DNA of 64,000 bases from Setoptus koraiensis (Eukaryota; Arthropoda): contig CM106586.1 in assembly GCA_048013815.1 (NCBI GenBank), positions 20,708,001 through 20,772,000 of the forward strand. The letters run 5' to 3'. Below, piece after piece: positions 36,484 through 49,529 of this stretch. Under the pieces are notes generated by a model. The model worked only from the letters and a program-made list of their open reading frames with translations. It did not search any database and had not been told where the DNA came from. The first letter of the stretch is position 1. Each line of letters starts with the position of its first letter. Made by a program: the position numbers and the translations under genes.

Positions 36484-38575
36484 CCAAGTGTGCACGAGCA
36501 AAATGGTAAATAAGAGCGGGATTAGGATGAGAGGGGGGCGCCCTCAATTCGGTAATAATGCGCTTCAGTAATGATAATTTCCGACGTTGAATTTGAATTT
36601 AAGCGTCGCGTTGCGCGCGATTTAATTGTTTCGGCGGCCCGGCGACCAAAATGCGGCGCGCCTATGAATTGGGAAAATGCGCCCGCCAGGGGAAAATCTG
36701 TGAAGCAAAAGGAGCTGCCTCTATCGGCCTGCGCGGCCTCGATTGTCGTTCGTCGATTCTCGATTATCGTGCACCGATTCCCGCGCCCCAAATCTTCGAT
36801 TGTCGGGCCGCGAATCACGCGCCGCTCAAATGCCCCCCAATGTACAGCTCAAAATCTATCTGGCGCGCGCTATCCGCGCCGCCGTCCGACTGTCAGTGCT
36901 GTTGGCGCTGTTGTTGTGGCCGTGACAGGCCCGAAACAGGTGAGCAGTGGCAGTTGTTGTCGTTGTTGCTGTAATGGCGCAAGGTGTGCGAATTTTCGCG
37001 AAGAAATGGGGTTAATGGAGACTGCCGGTTAAATGCTGCTGCTGCTGTTGTGTTTGTTGGTTGGTCTAGCCGGCGAACGTGTCACGGGCACGACTGTTTG
37101 CGCCAATTGATCATTGCGCTCTTGGCGCTTGTTATAATATAAGAGTTGTTATGTAAGAATGTTTGTCTGCTCGCTTGTTTGTTTGTTGGTGGCGCGCCAG
37201 TCGATTTCAAAATGACACTGGCGAGCTTGCCAACTGGCAACTTTCAACGCTTCCTGTCGGGCTATCGGGCTCGGAAGTGCGCACCTGAGCGACCATCGAG
37301 TCGTCAAAGTTTTTCAGTCAAAGTGTTATTCAGTTGGCCGGGCTGCACGAGCGTCAGCTCACGATACGACGATATAAGACGAACGAATGGAGCCGGCTAT
37401 TGAATCGGATATTTCGCTCACAATGGAGGCTTACGTCACACACACGACCAGCTCGCGTCCAACGCTGTTGGCGTCGTCGTCGAGACACTTATTAAAAGGG
37501 CACCTGGAGAGGCCCTTCGCTCAGGTGATCGGGCCCCGATCGCTGGGGGACCCGCTCGGGCGCCGGTGATTATTTAGTGGTGCGCGTTGCTGTCGTTGTG
37601 ACGGTTGCGACTGACGCGACTGTTGCGATTGCTTCGGTTGGCGCGACTGTCGCTATTGCTTCGGTTGCGTCGATTGAATCGCCGCCGATCGCCTCTGTGT
37701 GTACGTCGATATGTGTGTCTATATACGGGTCTAGATAGGGTCTAGATCTGCGTCTTGTGTGTCCGTTTGTTTGTCTTGCTGTCTCTAATATCGGGGCCTC
37801 TTTTTCTATATTGCTGGCAGTTAACTTGCATTCGCGCACAGGCACTTGAGCACACACCGACGGTGTAGCGACCGGCGCACGATAAGAATTTAAAATGAGC
37901 TTCCAACTTTGACCGCTGCTTTTTTGCCGCCCCATGCGCGTGCAATTTATCGCTTGGCCGGAAACGGCGTTCGGGCACGTTCGGCCGGCACACAGTGCGA
38001 CGCGGGCCGGTGGCGGCCTGCCCGTGAAACCGTGCACCCGGCGAGCAATAAAATATTCAAATAAGTAGCTGTTGCTGCCGCAAATACGTTTGTTGTCAAT
38101 GTTTGTGTCCGCTATTGACTCTGTTATGTCCACTGGCGACTCACTGTGTCCACTACCGACTGTGATACTGGCGCAGTGTCCACTGCGCCCGCTATGTCAC
38201 TGCGCCCGCTATGTCACTGCAGACACTGCAGACACTGCAGAGACTGCGACACTGTGCACCGTTGCGTCGCTGCTGTTACCGGCTGGCCCTCTATCGACTG
38301 GCCAGCGTCAACTCGAAGCAGCAGCGTTGGCCAGCGACCATCATTGCATAACGGTTACACAATCATTACATAATCATTAGTTGTGCAACTATATTTTGTG
38401 TCGACACAAGCACTGTATAAATATACTCTATAAATACACTGTTAATACGTATGTGAGTGTATACAAGTGTAGATACAGTGTGTGCAGCAGCGGGCAGCAA
38501 GCTATTGCGCAATATTGGCCTTGGCGCACTTGTTGTGTGCACTTGTCGTCTCGCTGACCAACGTTGTTTGGCCAG

Positions 38576-38578
<3 letters not shown>

Positions 38579-38647
<69 letters not shown>
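38579..38647 (+). repeat. Long (GT)n microsatellite
   Basis: Uninterrupted GT run of about 34 units, the longest dinucleotide tract in the window. Confidence 0.98.
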
Positions 38648-38648
<1 letters not shown>

Positions 38649-39710
38649 ACTTTGAATCTCTGACGATCACACAAGCATGAAATGTTCACTTTATTATGAA
38701 GCTTGTATTTGTTTTGCTGGCCACACTGCAAGTATCAGCGAGCGTGTGTGCACTATTGTTTGTCCACTTGCAACATTGACACTTGCACCATTGACTGTGT
38801 GTTACGTTACGTCACGTCACGTTGCGTCACAATTGTTTGTGTTGTGTGTCTATGTTGTGTCTATGATGTCAACAAGGTAAACAGAGCGACCGGCGAGGGT
38901 CAATACACGTGCACAGGATCTATTGATGAGGCAACGATTTTGTGACAGCCCATTGGGGCGCTATTGATGCTGGCGTGCCGCGTTACGCAACAACGTACAC
39001 AATACAACAGCTTGTATTGTTGTGTAGTAGCAGCGGTGCGGTGAAATCTCGAATCTGTCAATGGTGAATATTTTGTTGTTGTTGTTGTTGTTGTCGTTGT
39101 CGTCGCTGTTGTTGTTGTTGCTGTTTCGGGTTTGTTGCTGTTGTCATTTTGCTGTTTGTGTCGATGCGCGCTATGCGTATTATCTGTTTAGACGGCGACA
39201 CCTATTGTTGTCGCCGTTAAAATCATTACGACGCTTATTGTTACCATGTGACTTTATGGAGCCTCTATGCGACTTTATGTGTGACTTGCGTTTAGTTGAG
39301 TTTACTCGAGTTTGGCGAGCTGCTCGGGGCCGACACACCTCGGCAGCTTGTTAGCGGGGGCTCGCTGGAGACGCGACGCGGGCCGACTTGGCAGGGGCGA
39401 GGGCGATGTCGCAATGAGGGGCCCAGTTGTGTCAATGTTTGCTTTTGCTCTCTTGTTTGCCTTGCTCTCTCTCTCTCTCTCTATCTTGCAGTCACACTTA
39501 TTCTTATTATTCGCCGTTATTATTCGACGTCGTCGGAACTGTTTTGTCGCTGGCAATAATCGAGACAACCTGAGCTGGTTGTCATTGTCGGTGTTGTCGG
39601 TGTTGTCGGTGTTGTCGTTGTCAGTGTTGTCGCTATCGTTGTTGTTGCTGCTGACGATGATGCAAGCTTATCAATTCAATCGCCACCTAATCCTCTCTGG
39701 CACAAATCAC

Positions 39711-39747
<37 letters not shown>

Positions 39748-40215
39748 GCGTGTTGCTCGGTTCCGAGTGCAGTGAGCAGACATTAAAGTAAAGTAAATGT
39801 AAAAGTAGCAGCCCAGCCAGAGCCAAAGCGAGAAAAGCAGAAGAGGGGGCCCCTTTGCTTCTTTATTACTCACACACAGTGTCTGTGCGAGTGGGGCCCA
39901 CAGAGACAGACAGACACTGGGGCCCATTACGGGGCCCCTAGTCCAATAACAATCCACGTGGTAGGCATGCGCAAAACAATGTTTACGTTTGTATCGCCCA
40001 CTGTCCAACTGTCTGTCTATATTATATGTATGTATATTATATATTTTATTATATAATAGATACACACACACGCACACACAGTAGACATGCAGTGGTGTAA
40101 GGTCGTCGTATATCGTGTCTATTTGTGTCCACCACACCGTCGGTGCATGTATGCAAGCGCATATATAGTGGCTTGTTTTCGCTCATCGGCTCAAATGGCT
40201 GACCGAATGGGGCCC

Positions 40216-40216
<1 letters not shown>

Positions 40217-40257
<41 letters not shown>
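40217..40257 (+). repeat. (AC)n microsatellite
   Basis: Uninterrupted AC run of about 20 units directly after GGGGCCCG. Confidence 0.97.
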
Positions 40258-40258
<1 letters not shown>

Positions 40259-40796
40259 CTGACTGGCAGCCTCACGGCCCCATCGCCGGCCATCAGTGGC
40301 AACAACTAACAATTGGCGCCACTGTAACCCAAGCTAACACTAAATGAGCTCGCCAGCGAACACCCAATGAGCGGCTAGCTTGCCAGCGAACAATGCTGCT
40401 GAATTTGGTGGCAACAAAAAGTGACAAAAAGCCACTGCTGCAAGTGCGGCCAAGCTGGCAAGACAGGCCCAACTCGCCAGCCTGTTAGTGGCTGAATTGG
40501 CGAGTCTAGCCGAAATGGCTAGACAATTCAAATCATCAAGTCGCTCGTTCGTTTGCAGACAATTGATTGAGATGGCGAGATAATGCAAACAAAACTCGCT
40601 ATGCAACAATCGCGACGCTCACATCTCTCACTGGGCCGCTGTTGGTGCCTAGCGGCGCCAACAATTGTCGTACCCTGACTGTATCGTCTGCGTATAGCGA
40701 TCACAGCGCCACTATATCTAAATATCTGTATATTTGGTGCGGTGGGCACGGTCGCTACAGTCGCCACGATCTTTATATTGGCTACGATCGCTATAG

Positions 40797-40890
40797 TTGC
40801 GATAGTCGCGAAAGTCGCGAAAGTCGCTATAGTCGCGATGGTCGCGAAAGTCGCTATAGTCGCGATGGTGGCTATAGTCGCGATCGTCAC
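40797..40890 (+). repeat. 9-bp tandem block
   Basis: Degenerate tandem copies of a 9-mer around AGTCGCGAA, AGTCGCTAT and GGTCGCGAA. The read-through frame gives Ser-Arg-Asp/Glu repeats, which is why open frames appear here. Confidence 0.85.
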
Positions 40891-41878
40891 CGTATCGGTG
40901 CCGATCATAGCAAGCGGTGGCAAATAGCTGCAGATCGCGGGCAAGTGTTGGCATCAATTAAGATTGCCGCTCGCAACTTAAGCCGCCGCTGGCGGGCCCA
41001 TGCGGGGCAAGTGACTGATTAAATGGGTACGTGCCTTTTGGTGGCGCTGCTCGTGTTGTTGTTTGTGTCAACCATATAAGTCATGCAGATAACAACGGCG
41101 ACAACGCCAACAACGACAACAACAACGACAACAACAGCAACAGCAACAACGACACAATATGCCACACAATATCCAACAGACAGCGAGCGGGTAATTAAGC
41201 TTATTAGGCCAATATATTGCATTGCAAATATTAGTTACAGTTGCCAGTGTCTGACAGTGTCTAAATAAGCAGCAGTGACGCGGTTGCGCAACATGATCAT
41301 TTTGACAAACGTTATTACGTAAGTATCTGGCTGCTTGCAGTGGCGGGCAGCCTGTTTAGTTAATACTGAATTACAGTACACAGCCCAATACAGTATGTAT
41401 TAGTGTATTCTAGAATTACGCAATACTGCACAGTATTGCACACAATTCTCGATTAATACAGTTGCAGTGGCCAAATACCGTAACCGTGTAGCCAACATTG
41501 CGATGCCATCGCGCTGGCGTGTGTCACGCGCTAGATTGTTTTTCCATGTTTTCTATTACTTTTCTATTACGCTGCTCGCTGCTTGTGCCCACTTGGCCCC
41601 CGTGCCCCGCTGCCAGTTGAGTAATTGCATCATAATAAACATCATGTTACATAACAATTGACAATTGTAAATGTGCCTATAAACTACTTAATAAAGCTAT
41701 CAATTGGCCCATGTCGCACGACGCTCGCTACAGGCGCTTCGATAGCGTGCGACCTTGTTGCAGTTGCTGTTGTTGTTGCTGTTGTTGTTGCTGTTGTTGT
41801 TGCTGTTGTTATTGTTGCTGGCGCCAGTGCCCCAATGCTAGCGGGTCCCATCGTCGCCCGAATCAACCACGGGGCCCC

Positions 41879-41929
41879 AAATTGAACGCGCCCGCAAATT
41901 GAACGCGCCCGCAAATTGAACGCGCCGGC
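41879..41929 (+). repeat. 17-bp minisatellite, three copies
   Basis: Three tandem copies of AAATTGAACGCGCCCGC, the last with C to G at one site, starting at the end of a GGGGCCCC motif. Confidence 0.95.
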
Positions 41930-43981
41930 CATCCGATGCCGGCTAGCTGTTGCTCATCGCTGCGAACCTTTTTTGGCAGGTATGTCGGGCGTGGGGCCCG
42001 TGTCGTTATTGCGCAACATGGTGATATGGTCGTGATTGGCGACACTTTTTTGGGTTGAGTCACCACCGAGTGAGCGCCAGCATGGCCAAAGGGCACAGGT
42101 GAGCCGCACAGATTGCACAAGTCCATGTCGACCCGGTTCGGCCGGCAGGTGGCAGTTTGCTGACCCGTATAAATGTCGCGCGATGCACAAGTGCACAAAA
42201 CAATGCCAGTGATCAGGTGTATCCTGGCCGGCTCGGCGAATTTTGCGAAATTTCGGCCAGCGCCCCAACCGGAATCCGTTAGCCCGATCAGATAGCGACC
42301 GAGACGGTGTCCGGCCAGCAGCATGGGACTGAGAGGCGCCCGGCAGCCATCGGCAGCAGTCGTTGGCCGTGCGACGGGATAGAGCCGCGTTGCCGCTGAC
42401 TCGCCAGGGCGAGTGCTGTTGTTTGCTCGCCCAATCGAGATCGGCCGCTCAGATCATCTGAGTTAGATGGGGCCCCGTTGTCGGCCAGGCCAACAACGAA
42501 CCCGCTGCCGATCGGGCGCGACCGCTCAATCGGACAATTGGACAACGCGCTCGTCCACAACTTGTGAACCAGAGACGGGCCTTTGTTTGGGGCCCAGACG
42601 AGCCGATTGATATTGTCAGATTGGTGCTGTCTGGCCCAGATAAGAACTGCTTGACTGCTCAACTGGGTCCAGCTCGCCCAGTTCGTTCGCTTGTTTTGGC
42701 TGTTTTAGCCGGTTATGTTCACGAGCCACATACACAGGGAGAGAGAGAGAGATAAATTTGCCGCTGTTTATTGTTTCCCAACAATCAGCAGAGCATCGAT
42801 TTTACGTGACGCAATGATCAAGACGCCCCAAGGCGCCTCAAGCGAATCGATGGGCCGTCACAGTGACAGCGTCCACATCAATATCCGAGATATCCGGATA
42901 ATCGATCGAAATCTATCTATTGCTGTGCGTGCTCGAATCGCCTGGATTCAGCCTGGCCGTGTCCGACATTATTATTATTATTATTATTATCCGGCCATTA
43001 TCCATGGATATCCATGTAAGCTGGATAAGCATGGATTGGCCGCCCGACTGTGCGGCCAAAGAGCAGGCACCGAAGCGCACTAATTCGAAGCGGCATAAAC
43101 TCAGCTGATCTCAGCAAAATCTTATGCAAAATAACACCTATTCACCTGACCACTGTGAGTCACTCTCACGGGGATTCTGGCGCTTCCTCAATACATCAAT
43201 TCAGCAGCCAACAATTGATACCGGCGGCAATAAACCGCCGAGAGGGGGCCAATCTGGTGCGTTCAAAGAGTGCACAGGTCATTGTCGACGCCATCTCGCG
43301 GCGGATTCCGGACGAACATCCGCCTCTCTGACAAGCCTCCTGTGATAGGGCTGCCCATTCAAAATTGAGCTGGCACATAATCGGACATGGTTTCGTTTGT
43401 TGGCGGATATGCGTATGGATATCGAGGTGTCGAGGTGAATATCCCACGGTGCCAGTCGTTTTCAGTGGGCCCACTGCCGGATATCCGTGTATGGATAAAA
43501 TGGCATCTCAAATCGATATTCAGCGCGCGCGCGCGCGCGTGAGGTGCGCATAAACATATGCAAATAATAGAAATAAAAAAATAAATCTCGAATGTGTTTG
43601 CCGAGCTGCCATATCGACGATCCGACGGGCACACTCAAGCGAATAATTTCATCGCGACGCCGACAGAGGCTCAACTGAAACGGCAAAACGGCAAAGGGGC
43701 AAAACGGCAGAGGGGCAAAACGGCAAGAGAGCAAAACAGCGGGGCCCAGCTCGGGACGCTCGCAGTGGCAGGCGGGGGCCCCAAGCTCGATTTAGCCGGA
43801 GAGTGTTAAGTTGGCTGGCACAAATAATGAGCAAGTGGCAAGTGGATGGGCCCGTTTTCGAGCCATTTAGTTTAGTGTCGCCAATGATTAAATGGGCGAC
43901 AGTGCTCAAGGCGGGCTCATATTCACACACCAACGGTCTAACTGCGCCACCTAACTACCTAATGTCGCCTGGCGCGAGTAA

Positions 43982-44014
43982 TTTTATTTGTCTGGCGCCT
44001 AGACAAATAAATTG
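43982..44014. repeat. Inverted repeat with a bulge
   Basis: TTTATTTGTCTGGC is followed by GCC-T-AGACAAATAAA. The arms of 14 bp are complementary except for one extra T near the centre. Confidence 0.85.
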
Positions 44015-45238
44015 TCGGCTGCTATTTCAGGTCGGCGATATATCATGATATGTTGGCCTGGCAACGAGTTTATCAGTCACTTTCTCGGTCCCCTTTCGCG
44101 CCGGCCAGAGAAAGTCGCTTGTCGTTGGTTGCGGCTCGTTGTCGGTTGTTGCCGGCTGTCGGTGGTTGCCGGCTGTCTGTTTAGTCGCTTGTCGGTGGTT
44201 GCTGGCTGTCGGTTTAGTCGGTTGTTGTCGGTTGTTGCCGGCTGTTGTCGGCTGCCGCTGCGCCGGGCGAGGGCGGGCGGCCGCGCCGCGCCGAGCGACA
44301 AAACAATGGTGCGCCGGCGGCCAGTAACAATCTCGAATGGTTGGGGCCGCTGATAAATGGGGCCAAGTTTATTGTGCGCGCGCCAGTTGTCGTAATCGGG
44401 CAACTCGCCTGATTGTGCCGAGAGATTGTCACACACAAAAACACAAACAGACAGACACACACACACACACACACACACACACAACCAGCGACGCGGGCCA
44501 AATCAAATCTGCTGCTATTTTGGGGCCCCTGTCGCTGTGTGGGCCGAGCGCGAGCTTGCACGAGCGCGGGCCCCCGCAAACTGGCGGCGCTAACAAGCGC
44601 GGCTGGTTGTCGCGCACCGCAAACTGGGCGCAGCAATCCATCTCGCCGCTCGCCTCTTGCCAGCCAGCCGGCCAGCCAATGGCCAGTTGGCAAGCCAGCC
44701 CGTTATCCAGTTGGCCGGTTGGCCGATTGGCCGTCTCACCTGGGGAACCTGGGGAACCTCGGCGCGCGCTAAATGGGTCGGAACGGCGACATTTGAATTG
44801 AGCGACCGGCGGGCCCCAGTGGCAACAACGAGAAACTGTGGTCGCGTTTGGCTCGCTTCGCAAACAAAAGCGGCTTGGGTGAACAGGTGAGCCGGCCACC
44901 AGCAAACAGCGACGATTCTCTGGCAAGCCAGCCAATAAAAGGAGGCTGGCAATTTGGCCGCCGTTCACAGGCGACATTCACTTATCCACTTGGCGCGCAA
45001 CTCGACCTGATATGCTGGCCAGCGAGTTGGCCGGCGCTCAGACGCTCAATGGCCCCCAGTGAGGCCGCTAGCCGGTCAGCCAACCCAATGTGGTCAGCCG
45101 ACAGGGCGGTCCCACAGCGACCAACGATGCGACGGCAACGGCAACGGCAATCCGCTCGCCGGTGCTCAAGTCGCTGCCAGCCAACTATCCCGATATGTTC
45201 GTTTCGTCTAATGTCTTGGTGGCGCTTGTGGGCGCGTA

Positions 45239-45277
45239 TATGCCAAGATATGCCAAGATATGCCAAGATATGCCAAG
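45239..45277 (+). repeat. 10-bp tandem repeat, four copies
   Basis: Four copies of TATGCCAAGA, the last lacking its final base. Confidence 0.95.
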
Positions 45278-45500
45278 TGTATGTTGCCAGTGGCAACCAT
45301 ATCCAGCGCCGGGCCCGTTGTTGTGCGGTCCAAGCACTGACTCGCGCGACAACTCAAGCATATATCACGCAACTCTGGCAAGACAAACACAGAGACAACA
45401 ATAATTAGAGCGGGGCCCCATCCCTAAATGTGCGCACCACATACATAATAATGATCATTTTTCTTCTTATCTCTCTGGAAATATCTTGTAATCTTCTCAA

Positions 45501-45580
45501 TGGCTCGATGGCTCGATGGCTCGATGGCTCGATGGCTCGATGGCTCGATGGCTCGATGGCTCACTGGCTCACTGGCTCAG
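45501..45580 (+). repeat. 8-bp minisatellite, ten copies
   Basis: Seven TGGCTCGA units, then two TGGCTCAC and one TGGCTCAG. The 8-nt period shifts frame each unit, so all frames read MARWLDGS-like peptides; this is not coding. Confidence 0.97.
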
Positions 45581-46920
45581 CGAATCGATGGATCGATGGC
45601 TCACTCGCTCAATGGATCGATGGCTCGTCTCGGAGGGCTTATTCGCCCGATGGAGCGAGCGGCCTCTAATGAACGCAAGCGTTTGCTCCGGCCCACCGAC
45701 GAGGCCCCATCACCAATCGTCGACGCTCACTGGCGAGCTTCTCAAAGGCGCGCTCGGAACGAACAACAAAAAACTTTGGCGCGCATTCTCGCCAACAACA
45801 CGCTGCATCTGTACATTTATCTGTATATATAGATCAGCACAAAACAGCCAGATGAATATGGATGGGGCCCGTTTATGGATGGGGCCCGTTTATGGCTGCC
45901 CACGGACTGATTTGCTTGCTCTGCGGGCTGCGGACTGTGGGCTGCGGGCCCCACCAATCGAGCGGAGAGCAAATTTGCGCTGGACGACGAGCATCGATAT
46001 CGAGTGTGTGTGTGTGTTTGTGTGTGTCATTGAGTAATTGCGACAACATGGGCGCCCGTCAGTTGATTACCAGCAACGACAGACACGCCAGGCACCACTG
46101 AGAGGTGAGGGCCCCCGGGGCACCGGTTACTAGGCAGGCCGGCAGGCCGGCAGGCAAGTTGTGGCGAGCTACGCGATCGTCGACCGGCGCGCCCGTCGAC
46201 CGTCGGGCGCCGTGCGGCGGCGCCGGCCGGTGGCCGGTGGCCCCCAATCGGCGGCTAATGAAGTTGACAAGTTGGCCCGAGAGTTGCAACTCACTGATTA
46301 TATATTGTATATTGCATGTTATATAATATATAACATACATAATATGGCTCGTCGCACTGTGCGAGAAACTCTTTAGCCGAGTTTATATTGCGCCGCCTGT
46401 GGCGCTGTTTGCTTTGTTTGCTGCATCGGTGTCTCGGCAAAGATTGAGCGAACTCACTCACACTTGGTAAAATTTTAAATTTACATGGGCCCCCATTTGG
46501 CCCCAATGCACCGCTACTATGCGCACAACAGCGCCAACAACAACAGCAGCAGCGACAACAACAACGACGGCAACAACAGCACTAGCTAGAACAAGCACGG
46601 GATGGGGTGACGCAACAGCGGGCCCAAACAAAGGATAAAGGGGTGTGTTGCCGGAAGTGCTGCTGTTGGCGCGGCCGGTGCTTCTGCCGGGCGAAGGACA
46701 ACTATGATTAATGATGATCACAGCCGAGATAAGCCGGCCCGGCCCGGCCCGGCCAGCATCATCACGCGAGAGCGCAACACTTGTTGTCTGCCGACTCAAC
46801 GCATGCTCACCTGGCGCTGTTTGCCCCGAAAACCACTTGGTCTTGGCGATGGTCGATCATGCGCCCACCATAATAGACTCGTTGGCCCGCCGGGATCCTT
46901 CTAGACGTTAGCCAGGCGCT

Positions 46921-47001
46921 CGGATAAACAGGGCGCGCGGATAAACGGGGCACGCGGATAAACGGGGCGCGCGGATAAACGGGGAGCGCGGATAAACGGG
47001 C
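46921..47001 (+). repeat. 17-bp minisatellite, nearly five copies
   Basis: Units of CGGATAAACGGGGCGCG with single-base differences between copies, the fifth partial. Confidence 0.95.
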
Positions 47002-47402
47002 AAACACAAACTTAGAGCCATAGTGGCGGTAATGATGCTGCATTGTTGCACTGCGGAGAGTCAAGTATGAAACTGTCGGCCATATATTAGCAATATTGAA
47101 TATTGAGCCGCCGAGCCGGCTCATTGGCTACCCGTCTGGGCCCTCTCCGGCAAGACGGACCCCGCGACCAGGCGAGAGGCAAAATAACCGCGCTGGGTGG
47201 CGCGCGTTTATTTTGCTATCAGTGTGGGCATCATCAGCATGGACCGCATCGGTTTATAAAAGAGCTTCATCGTGCTTGGTTGCAATTTAAAGCGACCCAG
47301 AGCCGTTTGTTGTTGTGTGTCGGCAGCAATCGATTTCGACGGGGCCCGCTCTCGGGGGCCAATCGCCAATGGAAATGGAACGGCAAGACGGAGATATCGT
47401 CA

Positions 47403-47450
47403 GATATACTCACACATAGATATACTCACACATAGATATACTCATACATA
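47403..47450 (+). repeat. 16-bp minisatellite, three copies
   Basis: Two identical units GATATACTCACACATA and one with C to T, followed by a partial copy. Confidence 0.93.
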
Positions 47451-48067
47451 GATATACTCGGATATACTGTATATTTAGACAGGGCGACTTGCGAGGGAAT
47501 TATTTGGTTGTCCAAATATACGCCAGAGGCCCGACACAACGTGCGCGCCGTCTGGCGTTGCGTATATTTGCGTACGTTTCGTTGCCGTAATCTGCACGCG
47601 CACACCCGCACACAAGTGGCGCTATTTGGCCCGGGGCCCCAGTTCGTTGGCCGCAGCGCGTGTCACGTTCACTTTGTGCAGTCACATCTGACTCGGCCGC
47701 TCGGGCCATCGCGGGGCCCCCCAAGCCTGAGCACGGGCTCAGGTGGCGCGCTCGCTGGTGCCGTAACTGCAACTGGGGCTCGCATAACGCGACTCGTACG
47801 ATGCGGCTCGCATTATCCGTATTATCCGAGTCGCATTGTGTCCTCCGGCGTGTGCTCCGGCAAAACGGGGGCCAGAGTTCGTGTCGACGTTGTGTGTTAC
47901 ACGCACACGCACGCACGCACGCACATATTGTCGTGATAACTGTGCTCGTATTTGCGCAGCGGCGTATGTGCGAATGATGCGAGTTGACAATATTTCGTAT
48001 ATAAATACATAAATAAATTTTGTGTGTATCCATTTAAAGTATCACTGTGCATATACTGTGCAGTGCA

Positions 48068-48092
48068 TAGGCCGCCTATCATAGGCGGCCTA
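48068..48092. repeat. Inverted repeat, 12-bp arms and 1-nt centre
   Basis: TAGGCCGCCTAT (48068-48079), C, then ATAGGCGGCCTA (48081-48092), a perfect match. The right half CATAGGCGGCCTA is also present at 21491-21503 as part of a shorter palindrome. Confidence 0.97.
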
Positions 48093-49453
48093 CACGTGAG
48101 TATTCGCTGACAACAGATTGACGGGCCCCCCAAAAAGAGCATGACGACAATGCAAACAATTCAATCGCGAATCGCCACTCGCCAGCAGAATATCTCTGCA
48201 TTATCTGGCAACTGTTTCACGCCTGCACACACAGTGTCATGGTGGCCAATGAACACAATACTATTTTGGCGCATATTATATAATATTTAGCATAAATGTG
48301 ATTGCTTGTATGTCGTCTTGTTATGGTGGCGCACGTCGCAGGCCAACTCACACACTGAGGCATACACATGAGCCATATGAACACAAACAGCGCAACATTG
48401 GCCCCCGAGCATTCAAATGAGGCTCGCCAGTCGACGGTGTTGTCATTAGTGTTGGCTCGTGGGCCCACTGGCTCGAAATGGGGCCACTACGACATTATGG
48501 ATGGACATGGTTATATCAAGGCGGCGAAAAGTCACACACAAGCGATTATAACATAAGTTTGTTGACGTCACCAGCGCAGCCCGACTCAAGACTCTTGAGT
48601 CAAGACGCCAGAATATTTTAGCCGCCAATGCTCACAGACATACACTCTAACTGCTGTATGATACAGCAGCAATTGATAATAACAATAATAATAATCTCGC
48701 ACTTTAACCACAAAGGAGCCCCTTCGAGCCGCACTCGTGGCGTGGGCCCGCGCGCAGCCCGTTAGACCGGCAGTGTTAGTTAGCTAGGCAGCCTAACTTA
48801 GGCTGCAGTGGCTCGGCTCGCTCGGCTCGCCGGGGCCTCAGCCGGGCCTCAAACACAGGCCAGTTGAGCAGCACATCGGGCTCGCAATTGTGCGATTGCA
48901 AGCCCAATGTGCCCAAGTGTTGCGCTGCTGAACGGCCCCGAATGAATTACGGGCTGAGCAGCGCGAGAATTAATTCAAACAGTGCGACCATCGCGACGGC
49001 CGGCGAGCTTGCTACTGGGGCCCTGGTGGGAACTGTAGCCCAACTGCGAGGCCGCTTGTCCCGTGTGCTGCTGAATTCTGTTCTGTAGCGGGCGAGCTTG
49101 GCAATCAAAAGCGACCTAAGCGATCGCAGCAGCTGAGCCGACGGTTGGGCCCATTCAAATGGCACCCACAAGACGCTGCGGCCAGGTATTGGCTGCAGCG
49201 TGGCCGTGGGGCCGATGCGATGGGGCCAGCGGGAGAGTGCCGGTCGGCGTGCCTCGTACCCAATCAATTCTCTGTCGCTCTGTTGCTCTTTTATTGAATG
49301 TTCCGTTGGCTCACAAGTGGCCAACTGTGTGTCCGAAACTGTGGGCCCCACTTTCAAAGCTGACCCCAATGGGCAACAGCTTATCAGCGGTGGCGCTGTG
49401 ATAAGCCGATGTGCTGTGATTTGCGCAACACACAAATATTCTTTTACGGCCTA

Positions 49454-49529
49454 ATAGTATGAGGCCTCATACTATGAGGCTCATAGTGTGAGGCTCATAG
49501 TGTGAGGCTCATAGTGTGAGGCTCATACC
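49454..49529. repeat. 22-bp palindrome leading into a 14-bp tandem repeat
   Basis: A perfect 22-bp palindrome centred on GAGGCCTC (49454-49475) is followed at once by three full copies of GAGGCTCATAGTGT (49476-49517) and a partial one. The repeat unit resembles one palindrome arm, which suggests the array grew from it. Confidence 0.92.

Larger units (their letters stand above)
35594..44000. other. Gene-poor GC-rich region with simple repeats
   Basis: No defensible gene. Donor-like sites occur at 36939 (CAG|GTGAGC, after a Cys-rich frame beginning MYSSKSIW) and 42100 (CACAG|GTGAGC, just after ATG GCC AAA GGG CAC), without partners I can find. Contents include long GT/CA tracts, a 9-bp tandem block (40797-40890), a TTG/TTGCTG block (41760-41815), a 17-bp minisatellite (41879-41929), an (ATT)8 run near 42968-42992 and a degenerate GGGGCAAAACGGCA block near 43680-43740. 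Confidence 0.5.

Noticed and set aside
36841-36939. Cys-rich plus-strand frame MYSSKSIW ending at CAG|GTGAGC
   Set aside because: The donor is good, but there is no conserved sequence, acceptor or partner exon.
45501-46037. Frames reading MARWLDGS repeats
   Set aside because: An 8-bp minisatellite is open in all frames; this is not a protein.
46812-46900. Minus-strand frame GQRVYYGGRMIDHRQDQ ending at a GTGAGC donor
   Set aside because: The donor's best-fitting frame and borders are unclear and the peptide matches no family I know.
49454-49529. CRISPR-like array
   Set aside because: The 14-bp units abut with no spacers, and the genome is eukaryotic.
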